Below, piece by piece: positions 1 through 8,869 of a DNA stretch of 36,216 bases; within the stretch, counting starts at the first letter, position 1, and every line of letters starts with the position of its first letter. The stretch comes from Lachnospiraceae bacterium (GTDB lineage Bacteria > Bacillota > Clostridia > Lachnospirales > Lachnospiraceae): positions 1-36,216 of the forward strand of contig JAEEYF010000024.1 of NCBI GenBank assembly GCA_016291655.1, read 5' to 3'. The notes under the pieces are model-generated. The model was not told the origin of the DNA. It saw only the letters and a list, made by a program, of their open reading frames with translations, and ran no database searches. A program made the position numbers and the translations under genes.

Positions 1-1832
1 ACACCTGCGTCGATTGCCTTGTAGTTCATTTCAACTACTGCGTCACCCTTCTTACCGTAGGACTTCTTTGCAGCTGCCTTCATGTAATCAACTGCCTCAT
101 CGATGGGCATTACATTTGCAAGCTTGAAGAATGCGGACTGAAGGATAGTATTTGTTCTCTTACCCATACCGATCTCGATAGCCTTATCGATAGCGTTGAT
201 GGTGTAGAGCTGAACGTTGTTCTTTGCGATGTATCTCTTAGCTTCTGCAGGAAGGTGCTCAGCAACTTCCTCGTCAGACCACTGGCAGTTGATCATGAAG
301 ATTCCGCCGGGCTTAACGTCCTGAACCATCTTGTAGCCCTTGATAACATATGAAGGGTTGTGGCAGGCAACGAAATCTGCCTGGTTGATGTAATAAGGAG
401 CACGAATAGGCTTGTCACCGAAACGAAGGTGGGAAATCGTAATACCACCTGTCTTCTTGGAGTCATACTGGAAGTATGCCTGGATGAACTTGTCGGTGTG
501 GTCGCCGATGATCTTTGTTGAGTTCTTGTTGGCACCAACTGTACCGTCGCCGCCGAGGCCCCAGAACTTGCACTCTACGGTGCCGGGTGTTGCGGTGATG
601 GGAGCGGGCTTAACTTCAGGAAGAGAGAGGTTTGTAACATCATCTACGATACCGATGGTGAAACGGCTCTTGGGCTCTGCCTTTGCAAGCTCTGTATAAA
701 CAGCGAATACGGATGACGGAGGTGTATCCTTTGATCCGAGACCGTAACGTCCGCCTGTAAGGATAACGTCGTTGAGACCTGCCTCACGAAGTGTTGTTGC
801 AACATCGAGGTAAAGAGGCTCACCGAGTGATCCGGGCTCTTTTGTTCTGTCAAGAACAGCAACCTTCTTAGCTGTCTTGGGAAGTGCCTTAAGGAATGCA
901 TCCGATACCCAAGGTCTGTAGAGACGAACCTTGATAAGTCCGACCTTCTCGCCCTTAGCTGTAAGGTAATCGATAACTTCTTCAGCTACATCGCAGATGG
1001 AACCCATAGCGATGATAACTCTGTCTGCATCCTTAGCACCGTAGTAGTTGAAAAGATCATAATCAGTACCGAGCTTCTCGTTGATCTTGCCCATGTACTT
1101 CTTTACAACTGCGGGAAGTGCATCATAAACAGGGTTGCAGGCTTCTCTGTGCTGGAAGAAAACGTCTCCGTTTTCATGAGACCCGCGCATAGCGGGATGC
1201 TCGGGATTAAGTGCATGCTCACGGAATGCCTTGACAGCGTCCATGTTGCACATTTCCTTCAGATCCGCATAATCCCACTTCTCGATCTTCTGGATCTCAT
1301 GAGATGTACGGAAACCATCGAAGAAGTTAAGGAAAGGAACCTTGCCTTCAATAGCGGAAAGATGTGCTACGGGTGAAAGATCCATAACTTCCTGAGGGTT
1401 GCTCTCGCAAAGCATAGCAAAACCGGTCTGACGGCATGCATATACGTCGGAATGATCACCGAAGATATTAAGTGACTGTGTTGCTACTGTACGAGCTGAT
1501 ACGTCGAAAACGCAAGGAAGCTGTTCAGCGGCAATTTTATACATGTTGGGGATCATCAGGAGAAGACCCTGAGATGCTGTGAATGTGGTGGTGATGGCTC
1601 CGACGGCAAGGGAACCGTGAACTGTACCTGCGGCACCGGCTTCGGACTGCATTTCAACAACCTTTACCTGGTTTCCGAAGATGTTCTCCTGTCCCTGTGC
1701 TGACCACTGGTCAACATAATCTGCCATGGGGCTGGAAGGAGTAATCGGGTAAATGGCAGCAACATCCGTAAATGCATAGGCTACATGAGCCGCAGCGGTG
1801 TTACCATCCATTGACTGTTTTGCTCTGGACAT
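1..1832 (-). CDS. nifJ: Pyruvate:ferredoxin (flavodoxin) oxidoreductase, N-terminal part, cut by the window edge
   Basis: This enzyme oxidatively decarboxylates pyruvate to acetyl-CoA and CO2 and reduces ferredoxin or flavodoxin, a central step of anaerobic fermentation in the cytoplasm. About 610 codons are present of a family that usually runs near 1170-1200 residues. The N-terminal pyruvate-binding domain is recognisable from YPITPSSPMADYVDQW close to the start. The oxidoreductase (gamma-like) domain follows, with GLGGDGTVGANKNSTKI around residues 425-441. The reading frame is open to position 1, so the ferredoxin and thiamine-diphosphate domains lie outside the window. The ATG at 1832 has GGAGG (1841-1845) eight bases upstream. 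Many codons match the highly expressed style of eno and aspS in this window. The identification is based on recognised motifs and is confident. Confidence 0.96.
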   Translation of the reverse strand, partial: MSRAKQSMDGNTAAAHVAYAFTDVAAIYPITPSSPMADYVDQWSAQGQENIFGNQVKVVEMQSEAGAAGTVHGSLAVGAITTTFTASQGLLLMIPNMYKIAAEQLPCVFDVSARTVATQSLNIFGDHSDVYACRQTGFAMLCESNPQEVMDLSPVAHLSAIEGKVPFLNFFDGFRTSHEIQKIEKWDYADLKEMCNMDAVKAFREHALNPEHPAMRGSHENGDVFFQHREACNPVYDALPAVVKKYMGKINEKLGTDYDLFNYYGAKDADRVIIAMGSICDVAEEVIDYLTAKGEKVGLIKVRLYRPWVSDAFLKALPKTAKKVAVLDRTKEPGSLGEPLYLDVATTLREAGLNDVILTGGRYGLGSKDTPPSSVFAVYTELAKAEPKSRFTIGIVDDVTNLSLPEVKPAPITATPGTVECKFWGLGGDGTVGANKNSTKIIGDHTDKFIQAYFQYDSKKTGGITISHLRFGDKPIRAPYYINQADFVACHNPSYVIKGYKMVQDVKPGGIFMINCQWSDEEVAEHLPAEAKRYIAKNNVQLYTINAIDKAIEIGMGKRTNTILQSAFFKLANVMPIDEAVDYMKAAAKKSYGKKGDAVVEMNYKAIDAG

Positions 1833-1869
1833 ATTTTTTCCTCCTATTTATATGTGGCTTATATTGTTG

Positions 1870-1896
1870 GTTATATATAATTAGCCGATTTGTCAA
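1870..1896 (-). promoter_or_regulatory. Probable promoter of nifJ
   Basis: On the minus strand a perfect TTGACA (complement of 1891-1896) is followed by an AT-rich stretch containing TATAAC (complement of 1870-1875). The spacer is 15 nt, shorter than ideal, so the exact -10 is uncertain. Confidence 0.5.
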
Positions 1897-1950
1897 AAGT
1901 TTATCATCTTTTGGGTTTTTTGTAAAGGAAGAAATTATTAAGAATGCAGA

Positions 1951-2014
1951 TGACACCATAACCCCGTCCCCGGGTGTCATTTTTTTGAACCTCGGGGACG
2001 GGGTTATGGTGTCA
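1951..2014. repeat. Head-to-head pair of 29-nt palindromic REP-like elements
   Basis: Two 29-nt units (1951-1979 and 1986-2014) face each other across six T residues. Each unit has the core ACCCCGTCCCC, on opposite strands. Unit 1 ends in TGACACC and GGTGTCA; unit 2 reads TGAACC at one end and GGTGTCA at the other. The two units can pair into one long stem of about 21 bp from GACACCATAACC onwards, followed by a T run. The pair lies between the divergent promoters of nifJ and asnA. The same element recurs at 7549, 19447, 19481 and 29869. Confidence 0.85.
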
Positions 2015-2032
2015 TTTTTTGAAAAAAAAATA

Positions 2033-2061
2033 TAGACAAACGCCATCAACAGTCGTAAAAT
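2033..2061 (+). promoter_or_regulatory. Candidate promoter of asnA
   Basis: TAGACA (2033-2038) and TAAAAT (2056-2061) are separated by 17 nt. This is one mismatch from consensus in each box. It lies 46 nt before the asnA start and just after the repeat pair. No T-box or other leader structure was seen. Confidence 0.45.
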
Positions 2062-2107
2062 TACTTCCATTATTTATTACTTTAAAATATTAAACGGGAG
2101 GTAAACC

Positions 2108-3118
2108 ATGGAGAGATTCAGAATACCTGAGAATTACAGGGCTGAGCTTGGCGTCAAGGAAACCCAGGGCGCGATCAAGCATCTCAAAGACTATTTTGAA
2201 AGACAGCTTTCAAAACAGCTCAATCTTACGCGCGTCAGCGCACCACTATTTGTAAAACCGGAGACAGGACTGAATGATAATCTTAATGGTGTTGAACGTC
2301 CCGTAAAATTCGGCATTAAAGAGCAGGGCGATGCAGAGGTTGAGATCGTGCACTCCCTTGCCAAATGGAAGAGAATGGCTCTCAAAAAGTACGGTTTTTC
2401 CTACGGCGAGGGCCTTTACACGGATATGAACGCCATCCGCCGCGACGAGGACACGGACAACATCCACTCGATCTTTGTGGATCAATGGGATTGGGAAAAG
2501 ATCATCCTGCAGGACGAGAGAAACATCGAAAACCTCAAGATGACCGTACGCAAGGTCTATTCCGCTCTTCGCGAGACCGAGCACTACATCGCGAACAAAT
2601 ATGACTACATCAAAGAGATCCTTCCGAAGGAGATCTCCTTCGTAACGACTCAGGAGCTGGAGAACATGTACCCCAACGATACTCCGAAGGAGCGCGAGAA
2701 CAAGATCGCGAAGCTTAAGGGTGCGGTGTTCATCATGCAGATCGGCGATAAGCTTGCTTCGGGCGAGAAGCACGACGGCCGCGCTCCCGACTACGACGAC
2801 TGGACGCTGAACGGCGACATCATCGTTTACTATCCCGTTCTCGACATGGCTCTGGAGCTTTCTTCCATGGGCATACGTGTAGACGAGGTTTCCCTTGCGG
2901 AGCAGCTTAAAAAGGCGGGCTGCGAGGAACGCGCCGAGCTTCCTTTCCAGAAGGCCATCCTTGAAAAGCGCCTTCCCTATACGGTGGGCGGCGGTATCGG
3001 TCAGAGCCGTATATGCATGTTCTTCTTAAGAAAAGCTCACATCGGCGAGGTCCAGTCAAGCATATGGACAGAGGACACCTTAAAGCTTGCCGAAGAGAAT
3101 CATATCATGCTTTTGTAA
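2108..3118 (+). CDS. asnA: Aspartate--ammonia ligase (AsnA-type asparagine synthetase)
   Basis: AsnA makes asparagine from aspartate, ammonia and ATP in the cytoplasm through an aspartyl-adenylate. The product is 336 residues, the normal family size, and has the class II aminoacyl-tRNA-synthetase-like fold. Recognisable segments are the N-terminal TQGAIKHLKDYFERQL, SLAKWKRMALKKYGF near residue 85, DMNAIRRDEDTDNIHSIFVD near 105-125, and the C-terminal VGGGIGQSRICMFFLRKAHI. The ATG is preceded by GGGAGGT seven bases upstream. It is monocistronic, with its own promoter and a rho-independent terminator. The window also encodes an archaeal-type AspRS (28422-29756), a type that in bacteria often also charges tRNA-Asn, so the two bear on asparagine supply by different routes. 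Confidence 0.97.
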   Translation: MERFRIPENYRAELGVKETQGAIKHLKDYFERQLSKQLNLTRVSAPLFVKPETGLNDNLNGVERPVKFGIKEQGDAEVEIVHSLAKWKRMALKKYGFSYGEGLYTDMNAIRRDEDTDNIHSIFVDQWDWEKIILQDERNIENLKMTVRKVYSALRETEHYIANKYDYIKEILPKEISFVTTQELENMYPNDTPKERENKIAKLKGAVFIMQIGDKLASGEKHDGRAPDYDDWTLNGDIIVYYPVLDMALELSSMGIRVDEVSLAEQLKKAGCEERAELPFQKAILEKRLPYTVGGGIGQSRICMFFLRKAHIGEVQSSIWTEDTLKLAEENHIMLL

Positions 3119-3156
3119 GCCTTAATCTTGTAATCCTTAATCGCAATAAAAAATTT

Positions 3157-3186
3157 CAGCCGTGGCAATCCACGGCTGTATTTTTA
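3157..3186. terminator. Bidirectional rho-independent terminator between asnA and the DUF2804 gene
   Basis: A perfect 9-bp stem, CAGCCGTGG (3157-3165) and CCACGGCTG (3170-3178), has a CAAT loop. It is followed on the plus strand by TATTTTTAT and on the minus strand by an AAATTTTTTATT tract. It can serve both convergent genes. Confidence 0.88.
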
Positions 3187-3193
3187 TCTTCAA

Positions 3194-4267
3194 TCAATAT
3201 CTGTTGTGAACCTTCTCCGCAAACACAAGAATGTCCTTAAATTCCACCACTTTACCGCTATCAAGGGTTGCGTGACCCGTCATGCGCCCGAAGACCTGAT
3301 GCTGGTCCGAAACGATCAGCTTAAAGTCCATCTTGGCAAAACGGTCGAAAACCGGAACAAAATCCGCCTCGAACCTGCCGTCAGAGGAAGTCATATGCCA
3401 GGGCGACATGTAGTCCGGAGCATCCATATCCTTCGGATCCCTGTCGTTGGGTATTCCAAAATCCACGTCATCCAGCTTGTGAGCTATGCCATCGATAAAA
3501 ACTATGTTTTCGCTGGCTGCCGCCGTGTTTCCGAAGCCGTAGCCTATGTTAAAGCCAAAACTATGCTCGCCAATCACGGCATTTCCGTTGCCCCAGTACC
3601 AGGTGTTGTCATAGGTCCACACACCACGGCCCCAGTCAAGGGTTCCGTAGTCATTCTCAGGATTGAAAACATAGGTCTTTCCGTCAAAGTTCACTTCTCC
3701 GGAAGCCGCCATGCAATTGATCTTCTGGTTGTAATAGAAATGCTTTTTCTTGTCCCATGGCGTAGCGATCGCCATGGTATCGCCCTTTCCCTGTATCAGG
3801 GTGATGTCCGCGGTAAGCTTCTTTCCGTCTTGGAAGTTGTCAAATTCGCAGGTCAGATGCCGCTTGCAGCATTCCTTTTCAAAACGCATATTAAGGCGCT
3901 TGTCTTTATATGTCACATTTCCGCTTTCAGAGGTCTCCGGCAGGCGGAGCTTGCCCATGGGAAAAACATTGAGTATAGTCTCTGTATGCTCGCTTGCATT
4001 TCCTTCATCGAGGTGCAGAAGCGACACCGACTGAAGCCCAACGTAGCCGTCATCGGAAATGGTGAATGCCGCGGCAAAGCTTTCCGTGCCGTCCTTCTTT
4101 CCATCGTGGATGACAATATAATAGTCCCATTCCTTGATGCGGAATTTCGGAGCGCGGATATCATTTCTTGTATACGTCCAAAGTAACTGTTTTGCCCAGC
4201 CGGGTTCCCTAAGATCACCTTTTTTATCCAGCAAGGGCATTTTTTCCGTAATCTCGTGATTTCTCAT
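3194..4267 (-). CDS. DUF2804 family protein
   Basis: The 357-residue product belongs to the DUF2804 family (recognised by eye), whose biochemical function is not established. Family hallmarks are the long run of aromatic-rich beta segments and the central block DYGTLDWGRGVWTYDNTWYW (about residues 207-226). This is followed by FGFNIGYGFGN and then a second half with MSPWHMTSSDGRFEADF and VFGRMTGHATLDSGK. The fold is thought to be lipocalin-like and distantly related to CrtC/Svf1 lipid-binding proteins, so a hydrophobic ligand is possible but not shown here. There is no signal peptide or membrane segment. The ATG at 4267 has AGGAGG-type Shine-Dalgarno (TAAGGAGGAG) just upstream. It is a single-gene unit ending at the shared terminator. 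Confidence 0.85.
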   Translation of the reverse strand: MRNHEITEKMPLLDKKGDLREPGWAKQLLWTYTRNDIRAPKFRIKEWDYYIVIHDGKKDGTESFAAAFTISDDGYVGLQSVSLLHLDEGNASEHTETILNVFPMGKLRLPETSESGNVTYKDKRLNMRFEKECCKRHLTCEFDNFQDGKKLTADITLIQGKGDTMAIATPWDKKKHFYYNQKINCMAASGEVNFDGKTYVFNPENDYGTLDWGRGVWTYDNTWYWGNGNAVIGEHSFGFNIGYGFGNTAAASENIVFIDGIAHKLDDVDFGIPNDRDPKDMDAPDYMSPWHMTSSDGRFEADFVPVFDRFAKMDFKLIVSDQHQVFGRMTGHATLDSGKVVEFKDILVFAEKVHNRY

Positions 4268-4468
4268 GGTCTCCTCCTTATAGCCGTTCTATCCGTTACC
4301 CATATTATACTTCTTATAAAACCAATTGAAAAGAATAGATTTCTGACCAATACATTTTTTTCTCAATTCTTCCTCAAATTTTACTCTATTTAGTTTAATA
4401 TGTGGTTTTTTAATCTTTTTTAGGTTATAATTTTCTGACAGAAGGTTCTTTTTATTGGGGGTATTACA

Positions 4469-6487
4469 ATGTCAAAGAAACGCAAATCTCTTAAGCAGAT
4501 CTTCCTTATCAGGATCATCGCTTCCGTTATCGTGATCATTATTCTGATCACCGGTATCAGTTCGGGCCATCAGGCAAAGCAGGTCAAAGGGCTTACTGAG
4601 TCTGTTCTGGGCCGTGAATCCATTGCATATTCTTACGAGATCTACAACTGGTGGAGTCTCATCAAATGCAAGGTACAGCAGACAGCTACGATCTACAAAA
4701 AAATATCGCGTCAGACCGACGAGGATATCCTGAAGCTTCTCAAGACTCTTACAAGCCTTGACACGGACATACAGGATATGTATCTGGCCAACGGAAAAAC
4801 CGGTGTATTTTTGGACGGTTCAGGCTGGGTTCCGGATGCAGGTTTTAAATTTACCGACAGGATCTGGTACACCGGAGCCACCCTTTTAAACGGCGGTCTG
4901 TACACATCCGATCCCTATACGGACGCATCCACGGGAAAAACCTGCCTTGCCTGCTCCGTGCTCCTTTCAACGGATCTGGTACTCAGTGCGGACATCACCT
5001 TCGATCAATTGGATTCCCGCATACGCAACTTTGATTCCAGTTTTGAGGGTGCCAAGTTTTACCTTATAAACAAGGATTCCCGCAACATTCTCTTAAGCTC
5101 TGAGGATGATGTGTCCGGAACGCCTATGGCTGAAAGCACAAACCCTCTCATCCGGGGATTTGCACCCATTTTTGACCAATTTGACGTTTCCGCTTCCTTC
5201 AATCCCGGAAAAGTGCTGACGGCAAAAAGCGGGGACGGAATAAAATATATGTACACAGCCACATTGATCGAGGGCACATCCTGGGTGATCGTCAGTGCAA
5301 CTCCGTACAGTGTCGTATTTAACGAGATACTGTCCTCGACTTATATGATCTTCATTGCGGCAATTGTGCTGATCGCCATTGCATCATCCATTCTTTACGT
5401 CATCATTAAGAAATACCTGAATCCCGTTTCCACCGTCAGCGGAAAGATCTCGGATCTGAGCGACGGTGATTTTACCACTGCCATCAAGCCCGTGGGGAAC
5501 AACGAGATCACCACCTTGAGTGAAAAAATGAACGAGTACATAGCCAGAATGAGGGAAATGCTCCTTAAGCTCACCTCGATCACGGAAGATATGCACGGAA
5601 GCGCCGAGGAATGCTTTGACATTTCGGGCGGACTCAACAGTTCCAACGAATCGCAGAACAAATCCATAGAACAACTGAACAACTTCCTGGACGGTCTGAA
5701 CAAAACAATCGACATCGTTGCAAACAGCGCAACGGAGCTGGCACAGATCACTTCCGGGCTTGCTGAGAACTCCGGCCGCGCCAAGGAGCTCTGTCTTGAG
5801 ACCGTTCACTCCTCCGAGGACGGCAAAGCCGAGCTGGACGCAATGACACGGAGCTTCAAGACGCTGAATTCCACGATCGGGGACCTCATCGCAATTATCC
5901 GCACAACAGCGGAAACCGTGGATCAGATCAAGGGTATCACCGTCACCATCGGGGATATCTCGTCCCAGACCAATCTGCTTTCGCTTAACGCGTCCATTGA
6001 AGCTGCAAGAGCAGGGGAAGCGGGCCGCGGCTTTGCGGTTGTTGCCGGAGAAGTCGGATCCCTTGCCAACCAGTCCACGGAAGCGGCAGTGCATATCAAT
6101 TCTCTGGTTGAAGCCATTACCGAAAACATCGGGCAGATCAACCAGAAAGCGGATGACTGCCTGCGGGATATGGAGCTTTGTACCGCATGTGTCGATCGTT
6201 CCAACTCCTCGTTCGCATCAATCTACACCGATATCACCCGTGCCACTGAGGCGATCGGAGACATTGCGGACGGCGTCGATCGTATCAGCAATGTTGCCAC
6301 GGATAACGCTGCTTCGACCGAAGAGCAGGCTTCGACGGTGGAGCAGATCCTGAATCTCAGCGGCATCATCGTACAGGACAGCGATAAGATCTCGAATGAG
6401 ACGGAAAAACTCATAAACGTATCCGAGAAACTTAACGGGCTTTCCGCAGCCATCATCAACGATCTCAAGAATTTCACCCTGAAATAA
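4469..6487 (+). CDS. Methyl-accepting chemotaxis protein with extracellular Cache-type sensor
   Basis: The 672-residue product is a transmembrane chemoreceptor that would control the CheA/CheW kinase complex. Membrane segment 1 is at about residues 11-30. An extracellular sensor of roughly 255 residues follows and resembles a double Cache domain ([21 protein letters not shown]). Membrane segment 2 is at about 289-313, then a HAMP domain. The signalling hairpin tip is near 495-520, with [20 protein letters not shown] and [18 protein letters not shown]. No C-terminal methyltransferase-docking pentapeptide is visible. The start has only a G-rich GGGGG ribosome site. A TATAAT at 4426-4431 is a possible -10, but the -35 is poor. 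No other chemotaxis or flagellar gene is in the window, so the ligand and partners are unknown. The 200-nt stretch upstream holds nothing else recognisable. Confidence 0.95.
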   Translation: MSKKRKSLKQIFLIRIIASVIVIIILITGISSGHQAKQVKGLTESVLGRESIAYSYEIYNWWSLIKCKVQQTATIYKKISRQTDEDILKLLKTLTSLDTDIQDMYLANGKTGVFLDGSGWVPDAGFKFTDRIWYTGATLLNGGLYTSDPYTDASTGKTCLACSVLLSTDLVLSADITFDQLDSRIRNFDSSFEGAKFYLINKDSRNILLSSEDDVSGTPMAESTNPLIRGFAPIFDQFDVSASFNPGKVLTAKSGDGIKYMYTATLIEGTSWVIVSATPYSVVFNEILSSTYMIFIAAIVLIAIASSILYVIIKKYLNPVSTVSGKISDLSDGDFTTAIKPVGNNEITTLSEKMNEYIARMREMLLKLTSITEDMHGSAEECFDISGGLNSSNESQNKSIEQLNNFLDGLNKTIDIVANSATELAQITSGLAENSGRAKELCLETVHSSEDGKAELDAMTRSFKTLNSTIGDLIAIIRTTAETVDQIKGITVTIGDISSQTNLLSLNASIEAARAGEAGRGFAVVAGEVGSLANQSTEAAVHINSLVEAITENIGQINQKADDCLRDMELCTACVDRSNSSFASIYTDITRATEAIGDIADGVDRISNVATDNAASTEEQASTVEQILNLSGIIVQDSDKISNETEKLINVSEKLNGLSAAIINDLKNFTLK

Positions 6488-6527
6488 AAATAAGACGATC
6501 TCTCGTCACGCACCAACAACATATGAA

Positions 6528-6562
6528 GCGGGGGCAACCGTACGGTTGCCCCCGCATTACTT
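6528..6562. terminator. Terminator hairpin between the MCP gene and degV
   Basis: A perfect palindrome of 28 nt (6528-6555) has arms starting GCGGGGGCAACCG. It is followed on the plus strand by ATTACTTTTATT, so it best fits termination of the MCP transcript. Its edge lies 8 nt beyond the degV stop, but the minus-strand side lacks a T run, so degV termination there is less certain. Confidence 0.75.
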
Positions 6563-7405
6563 TTATTCTGCTATAAACAATACTCCGAGAGTTCCCGGAC
6601 CGCAATGTGAAGAGATTACCGAACCGGCATCGGTTTCAATTATCTCTTTGAAACGATCCAGACTCTTAAGATAGGCTCTGACCGCTTCCACTATCACGGG
6701 ATCGCAGGGCGAATGAGTGATGAACACTCTTTGAGGATCTGCGTGCTTTAGCGCTTCCTCCATATCCTTCACGTAATCCATCACAAATCTTTCGGGCTTA
6801 CCGCGATACTTTTTCTCCGGATGCATCGCTCCGTTCTCAACAGCTATGCGCGGATGAAGCTTGAGCGCCGATCCGAAGAATGCAGCAACGCCCGAGCATC
6901 TGCCACCTCTGTGAAGATAAGTGAGTGTATCGATCACAAAGCTTGCTCTGACCTTGTCTGTTATCTTTTTTATTTCGTCAACTATCTCTATGCCCGTTTT
7001 CCCCGCAGCCGCAAGTTCGGCTGCTCTCAAGACCTGCAAGCCTATGCCTGTGGAAAGATTCGCGGAATCGATAACAAAAACCCTGTCCTTCATATCCGCT
7101 GTTTCCGCTGCCAGACGACAATTGTTGAAGCTGGCGGACATGGACGAGGATATCGTGAAGATCACGTACTCATCATCGCTGTCCCTGTCCAGAAAACTCA
7201 TCACATCTTCCACGCCGGGCGCTGCAGTCTTCGGCGTCTTTCCGTTCTCGTCGGACCATTTGAAAAGATCCGCGGGTTTAATGTTTACACCGTCCTTAAA
7301 CTCCTCGCCGCCAAGATTAACATAAAGCGGAATGATCCCAATGTTGAACCCGGCGATCAGATCGGGCGAAAGATCGCAGGTGCTGTCAGAAAGAATTTTA
7401 ACCAT
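6563..7405 (-). CDS. DegV family fatty-acid-binding protein
   Basis: DegV proteins bind a long-chain fatty acid; in several Bacillota they are known to deliver exogenous fatty acids to the FakA kinase (FakB role). The product has 280 residues, the usual length. It starts MVKILSDSTCDLSPDL, has the ligand-site motif TISSSMSASFNN near residue 86, DSANLSTGIGLQVLRAAEL near 113, the TLTYLHRGGRCSG segment near 160, and ends with the GPGTLGVLFI motif. No fakA gene is nearby. The ATG at 7405 has AGGGG eight bases upstream and a good promoter behind it. It is a single-gene unit convergent with the MCP gene. The family call is firm; the exact lipid and partner are not known. Confidence 0.94.
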   Translation of the reverse strand: MVKILSDSTCDLSPDLIAGFNIGIIPLYVNLGGEEFKDGVNIKPADLFKWSDENGKTPKTAAPGVEDVMSFLDRDSDDEYVIFTISSSMSASFNNCRLAAETADMKDRVFVIDSANLSTGIGLQVLRAAELAAAGKTGIEIVDEIKKITDKVRASFVIDTLTYLHRGGRCSGVAAFFGSALKLHPRIAVENGAMHPEKKYRGKPERFVMDYVKDMEEALKHADPQRVFITHSPCDPVIVEAVRAYLKSLDRFKEIIETDAGSVISSHCGPGTLGVLFIAE

Positions 7406-7440
7406 TTTTTGTCCCCTCTTTTGATTTTGGATTTGTATAA

Positions 7441-7469
7441 ACTATATCAAATAATCCCGTTTTTAGCAA
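7441..7469 (-). promoter_or_regulatory. Promoter of degV
   Basis: On the minus strand TTGCTA (complement of 7464-7469) and TATAGT (complement of 7441-7446) are separated by 17 nt, 36 nt upstream of the degV start. Confidence 0.6.
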
Positions 7470-7487
7470 GTGAAGGACGCTCGCGGG

Positions 7488-7523
7488 GCATGTGGGGCAT
7501 GTGGGGCATGTGGGGCATGTGGC
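7488..7523. repeat. Four tandem copies of a 9-bp repeat
   Basis: GCATGTGGG occurs four times in a row, the last copy ending in C. It lies in the gap between degV and the metallopeptidase gene and is not coding. Such a short perfect array is prone to slipped-strand length change. Confidence 0.9.
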
Positions 7524-7548
7524 GGGGAGGACAAAAATTTACCTGTGA

Positions 7549-7577
7549 TGACACCATAACCCCGTCCCCGGGTGTCA
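7549..7577. repeat. Single 29-nt palindromic REP-like element ending in the yugP-like stop codon
   Basis: The 29-nt unit has ends TGACACC and GGTGTCA and core ACCCCGTCCCC, identical to unit 1951-1979. On the minus strand it begins with TGA at 7577-7575, which is the stop codon of the metallopeptidase gene. Its stem might act as a weak terminator, but no clear T run follows on the minus strand. Confidence 0.85.
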
Positions 7578-8264
7578 ATTTCTCCTTCTTCTGCCGCTTA
7601 CGATCAACAAAAGCCTTAGAAGCTGCAGGATTGTGGAGAGAAGGGCGGCGACATAGGTCATGGCCGCTGCCGTAAGCACCTTTCTTGAGCCTTTGAGCTC
7701 CTCCGATGAAAGGTAGCCTCCGGTCTCAAGCGCCGTGAGCGCGCGCTTCGAAGCGTTGAATTCCACGGGAAGGGTGATGACTTCAAACAGTACGACAAAG
7801 GAGAACAGGAAAACTCCCACCTCCGCAAGTCCCATAAAATCAAAGCCTATGCCGATGACGATCAGGGGCCAGGAGAGCCAGGAACCAATGTTTGCCAAAG
7901 GTACCGAGACAGAACGGAGTTTAAGAGGGCCATATCCCTCCTTATGCTGAATTGCATGACCGCACTCATGGGCAGCGACTCCCACCGCCGCAAGCGAGGT
8001 CTTGTCATATACGCTTTCGGAAAGGCGGAGCTTTTTCTCTCTCGGAGAATAATGATCCGTGAGTTGTCCACCGATGGGACAGATCTCAACATCGTTTATC
8101 CCCGCCTGCTCAAGCATCATCCTTGCCACATCCAGTCCCATAAGGCCGCGGGCATTGGGTATCTTGCTGTATTTCGAAAAAGTAGAATGCAATTGGGCGG
8201 ATGCCAGACCGGTTATTATAATTCCGAGAATGATCAACCCATATGAAAGATAGTAATCAGGCAT
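7575..8264 (-). CDS. YugP-type zinc metallopeptidase (Zn_peptidase_2 family)
   Basis: The 229-residue product is a membrane-bound putative zinc protease. It has an N-terminal membrane segment at about residues 6-23 and the HEXXH zinc site HECGH at residues 99-103 within AAHECGHAIQH. Hydrophobic segments follow at about 119-165 and 203-221, and the tail is basic (GRRRRN). The length matches the YugP family, whose substrates are not established. Its start overlaps the end of the sce7726-like gene by 8 nt, suggesting translational coupling in an operon with that gene and the aldo/keto reductase gene. Its TGA stop is supplied by the first bases of a 29-nt repeat, so the last residues may differ from relatives that lack the repeat. 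Confidence 0.93.
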   Translation of the reverse strand: MPDYYLSYGLIILGIIITGLASAQLHSTFSKYSKIPNARGLMGLDVARMMLEQAGINDVEICPIGGQLTDHYSPREKKLRLSESVYDKTSLAAVGVAAHECGHAIQHKEGYGPLKLRSVSVPLANIGSWLSWPLIVIGIGFDFMGLAEVGVFLFSFVVLFEVITLPVEFNASKRALTALETGGYLSSEELKGSRKVLTAAAMTYVAALLSTILQLLRLLLIVSGRRRRN

Positions 8265-8868
8265 GTTTTTTCCTCTTTTCTCTGTATTCCTCTATTTCCT
8301 GTGCTATGGTGGTGTAGTCCCGCTCAAACAGCTCATCGTAGGCCTGCAGCCAAAGCTTTTCGGGCGGAACCTTTTCAAGTAATCTTTCCTGAACAAAGGC
8401 TTTACTCTTCTCCCTGTATTTAGGGAGTTTGTTGACCTCAAGCAGGTGATTCAGCTCGGTCCTCCAAAGCAGCGTGATCTTCCTCTTCTCCTTTACTCTC
8501 GGATTCACATCCGGCTTTCGGAGGAAATAGAAGTCCACCTTTCCGTCGGCGGTTTCCTCAACGGTGATGATCCCCCACCAGGCGGGAACATGCTCTTCGA
8601 TGTGCGCTGCGTGAGAACTGCCCACTGCCACGATGTTTCTGTCATAGTACCAGTTGTAGTTCTTCACCTGCCTGTCCAGTCGGGCATAGGTGTCGGCATC
8701 GCTTTTGATCTCTATCCCGTACAACAGCTCGGGAGTTATCATCACCACGTCCGCCCTTGCCTTACCTATGCGCTTTTCCTCAAGGATACGCACCTTTCCG
8801 TAGGTCAGTTCGAGCCACTCGAACAGCGGTTCTCTTATGTCTTTGTCATGTAAAACCTTTGAACTCAT
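8257..8868 (-). CDS. sce7726-like family protein with PD-(D/E)XK nuclease-type core
   Basis: The product of about 203 residues resembles the sce7726 family, which has no established function. The N-terminal half shows LHDKDIREPLFEWLEL, then GKARADVVMI and YGIEIKSDADT. The D...EIK arrangement (about residues 40-55) fits a PD-(D/E)XK nuclease active site. The conserved block HVPAWWGIITVEE follows near 114-126. The C-terminal half is helical and charged. I chose ATG 8868, one base after the stop of the upstream reductase gene; a TTG at 8877 would add three residues and overlap that gene. Neither start has a strong ribosome site, consistent with coupling. It sits between a reductase and a membrane protease, which does not explain a nuclease role; defence or DNA repair are only guesses. 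Confidence 0.8.
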   Translation of the reverse strand: MSSKVLHDKDIREPLFEWLELTYGKVRILEEKRIGKARADVVMITPELLYGIEIKSDADTYARLDRQVKNYNWYYDRNIVAVGSSHAAHIEEHVPAWWGIITVEETADGKVDFYFLRKPDVNPRVKEKRKITLLWRTELNHLLEVNKLPKYREKSKAFVQERLLEKVPPEKLWLQAYDELFERDYTTIAQEIEEYREKRKKHA

Positions 8869-8869
8869 A

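Noticed and set aside
3206..4186. 326-codon open frame on the plus strand
   Set aside because: It lies antisense to the DUF2804 gene, which has family motifs and a ribosome site.
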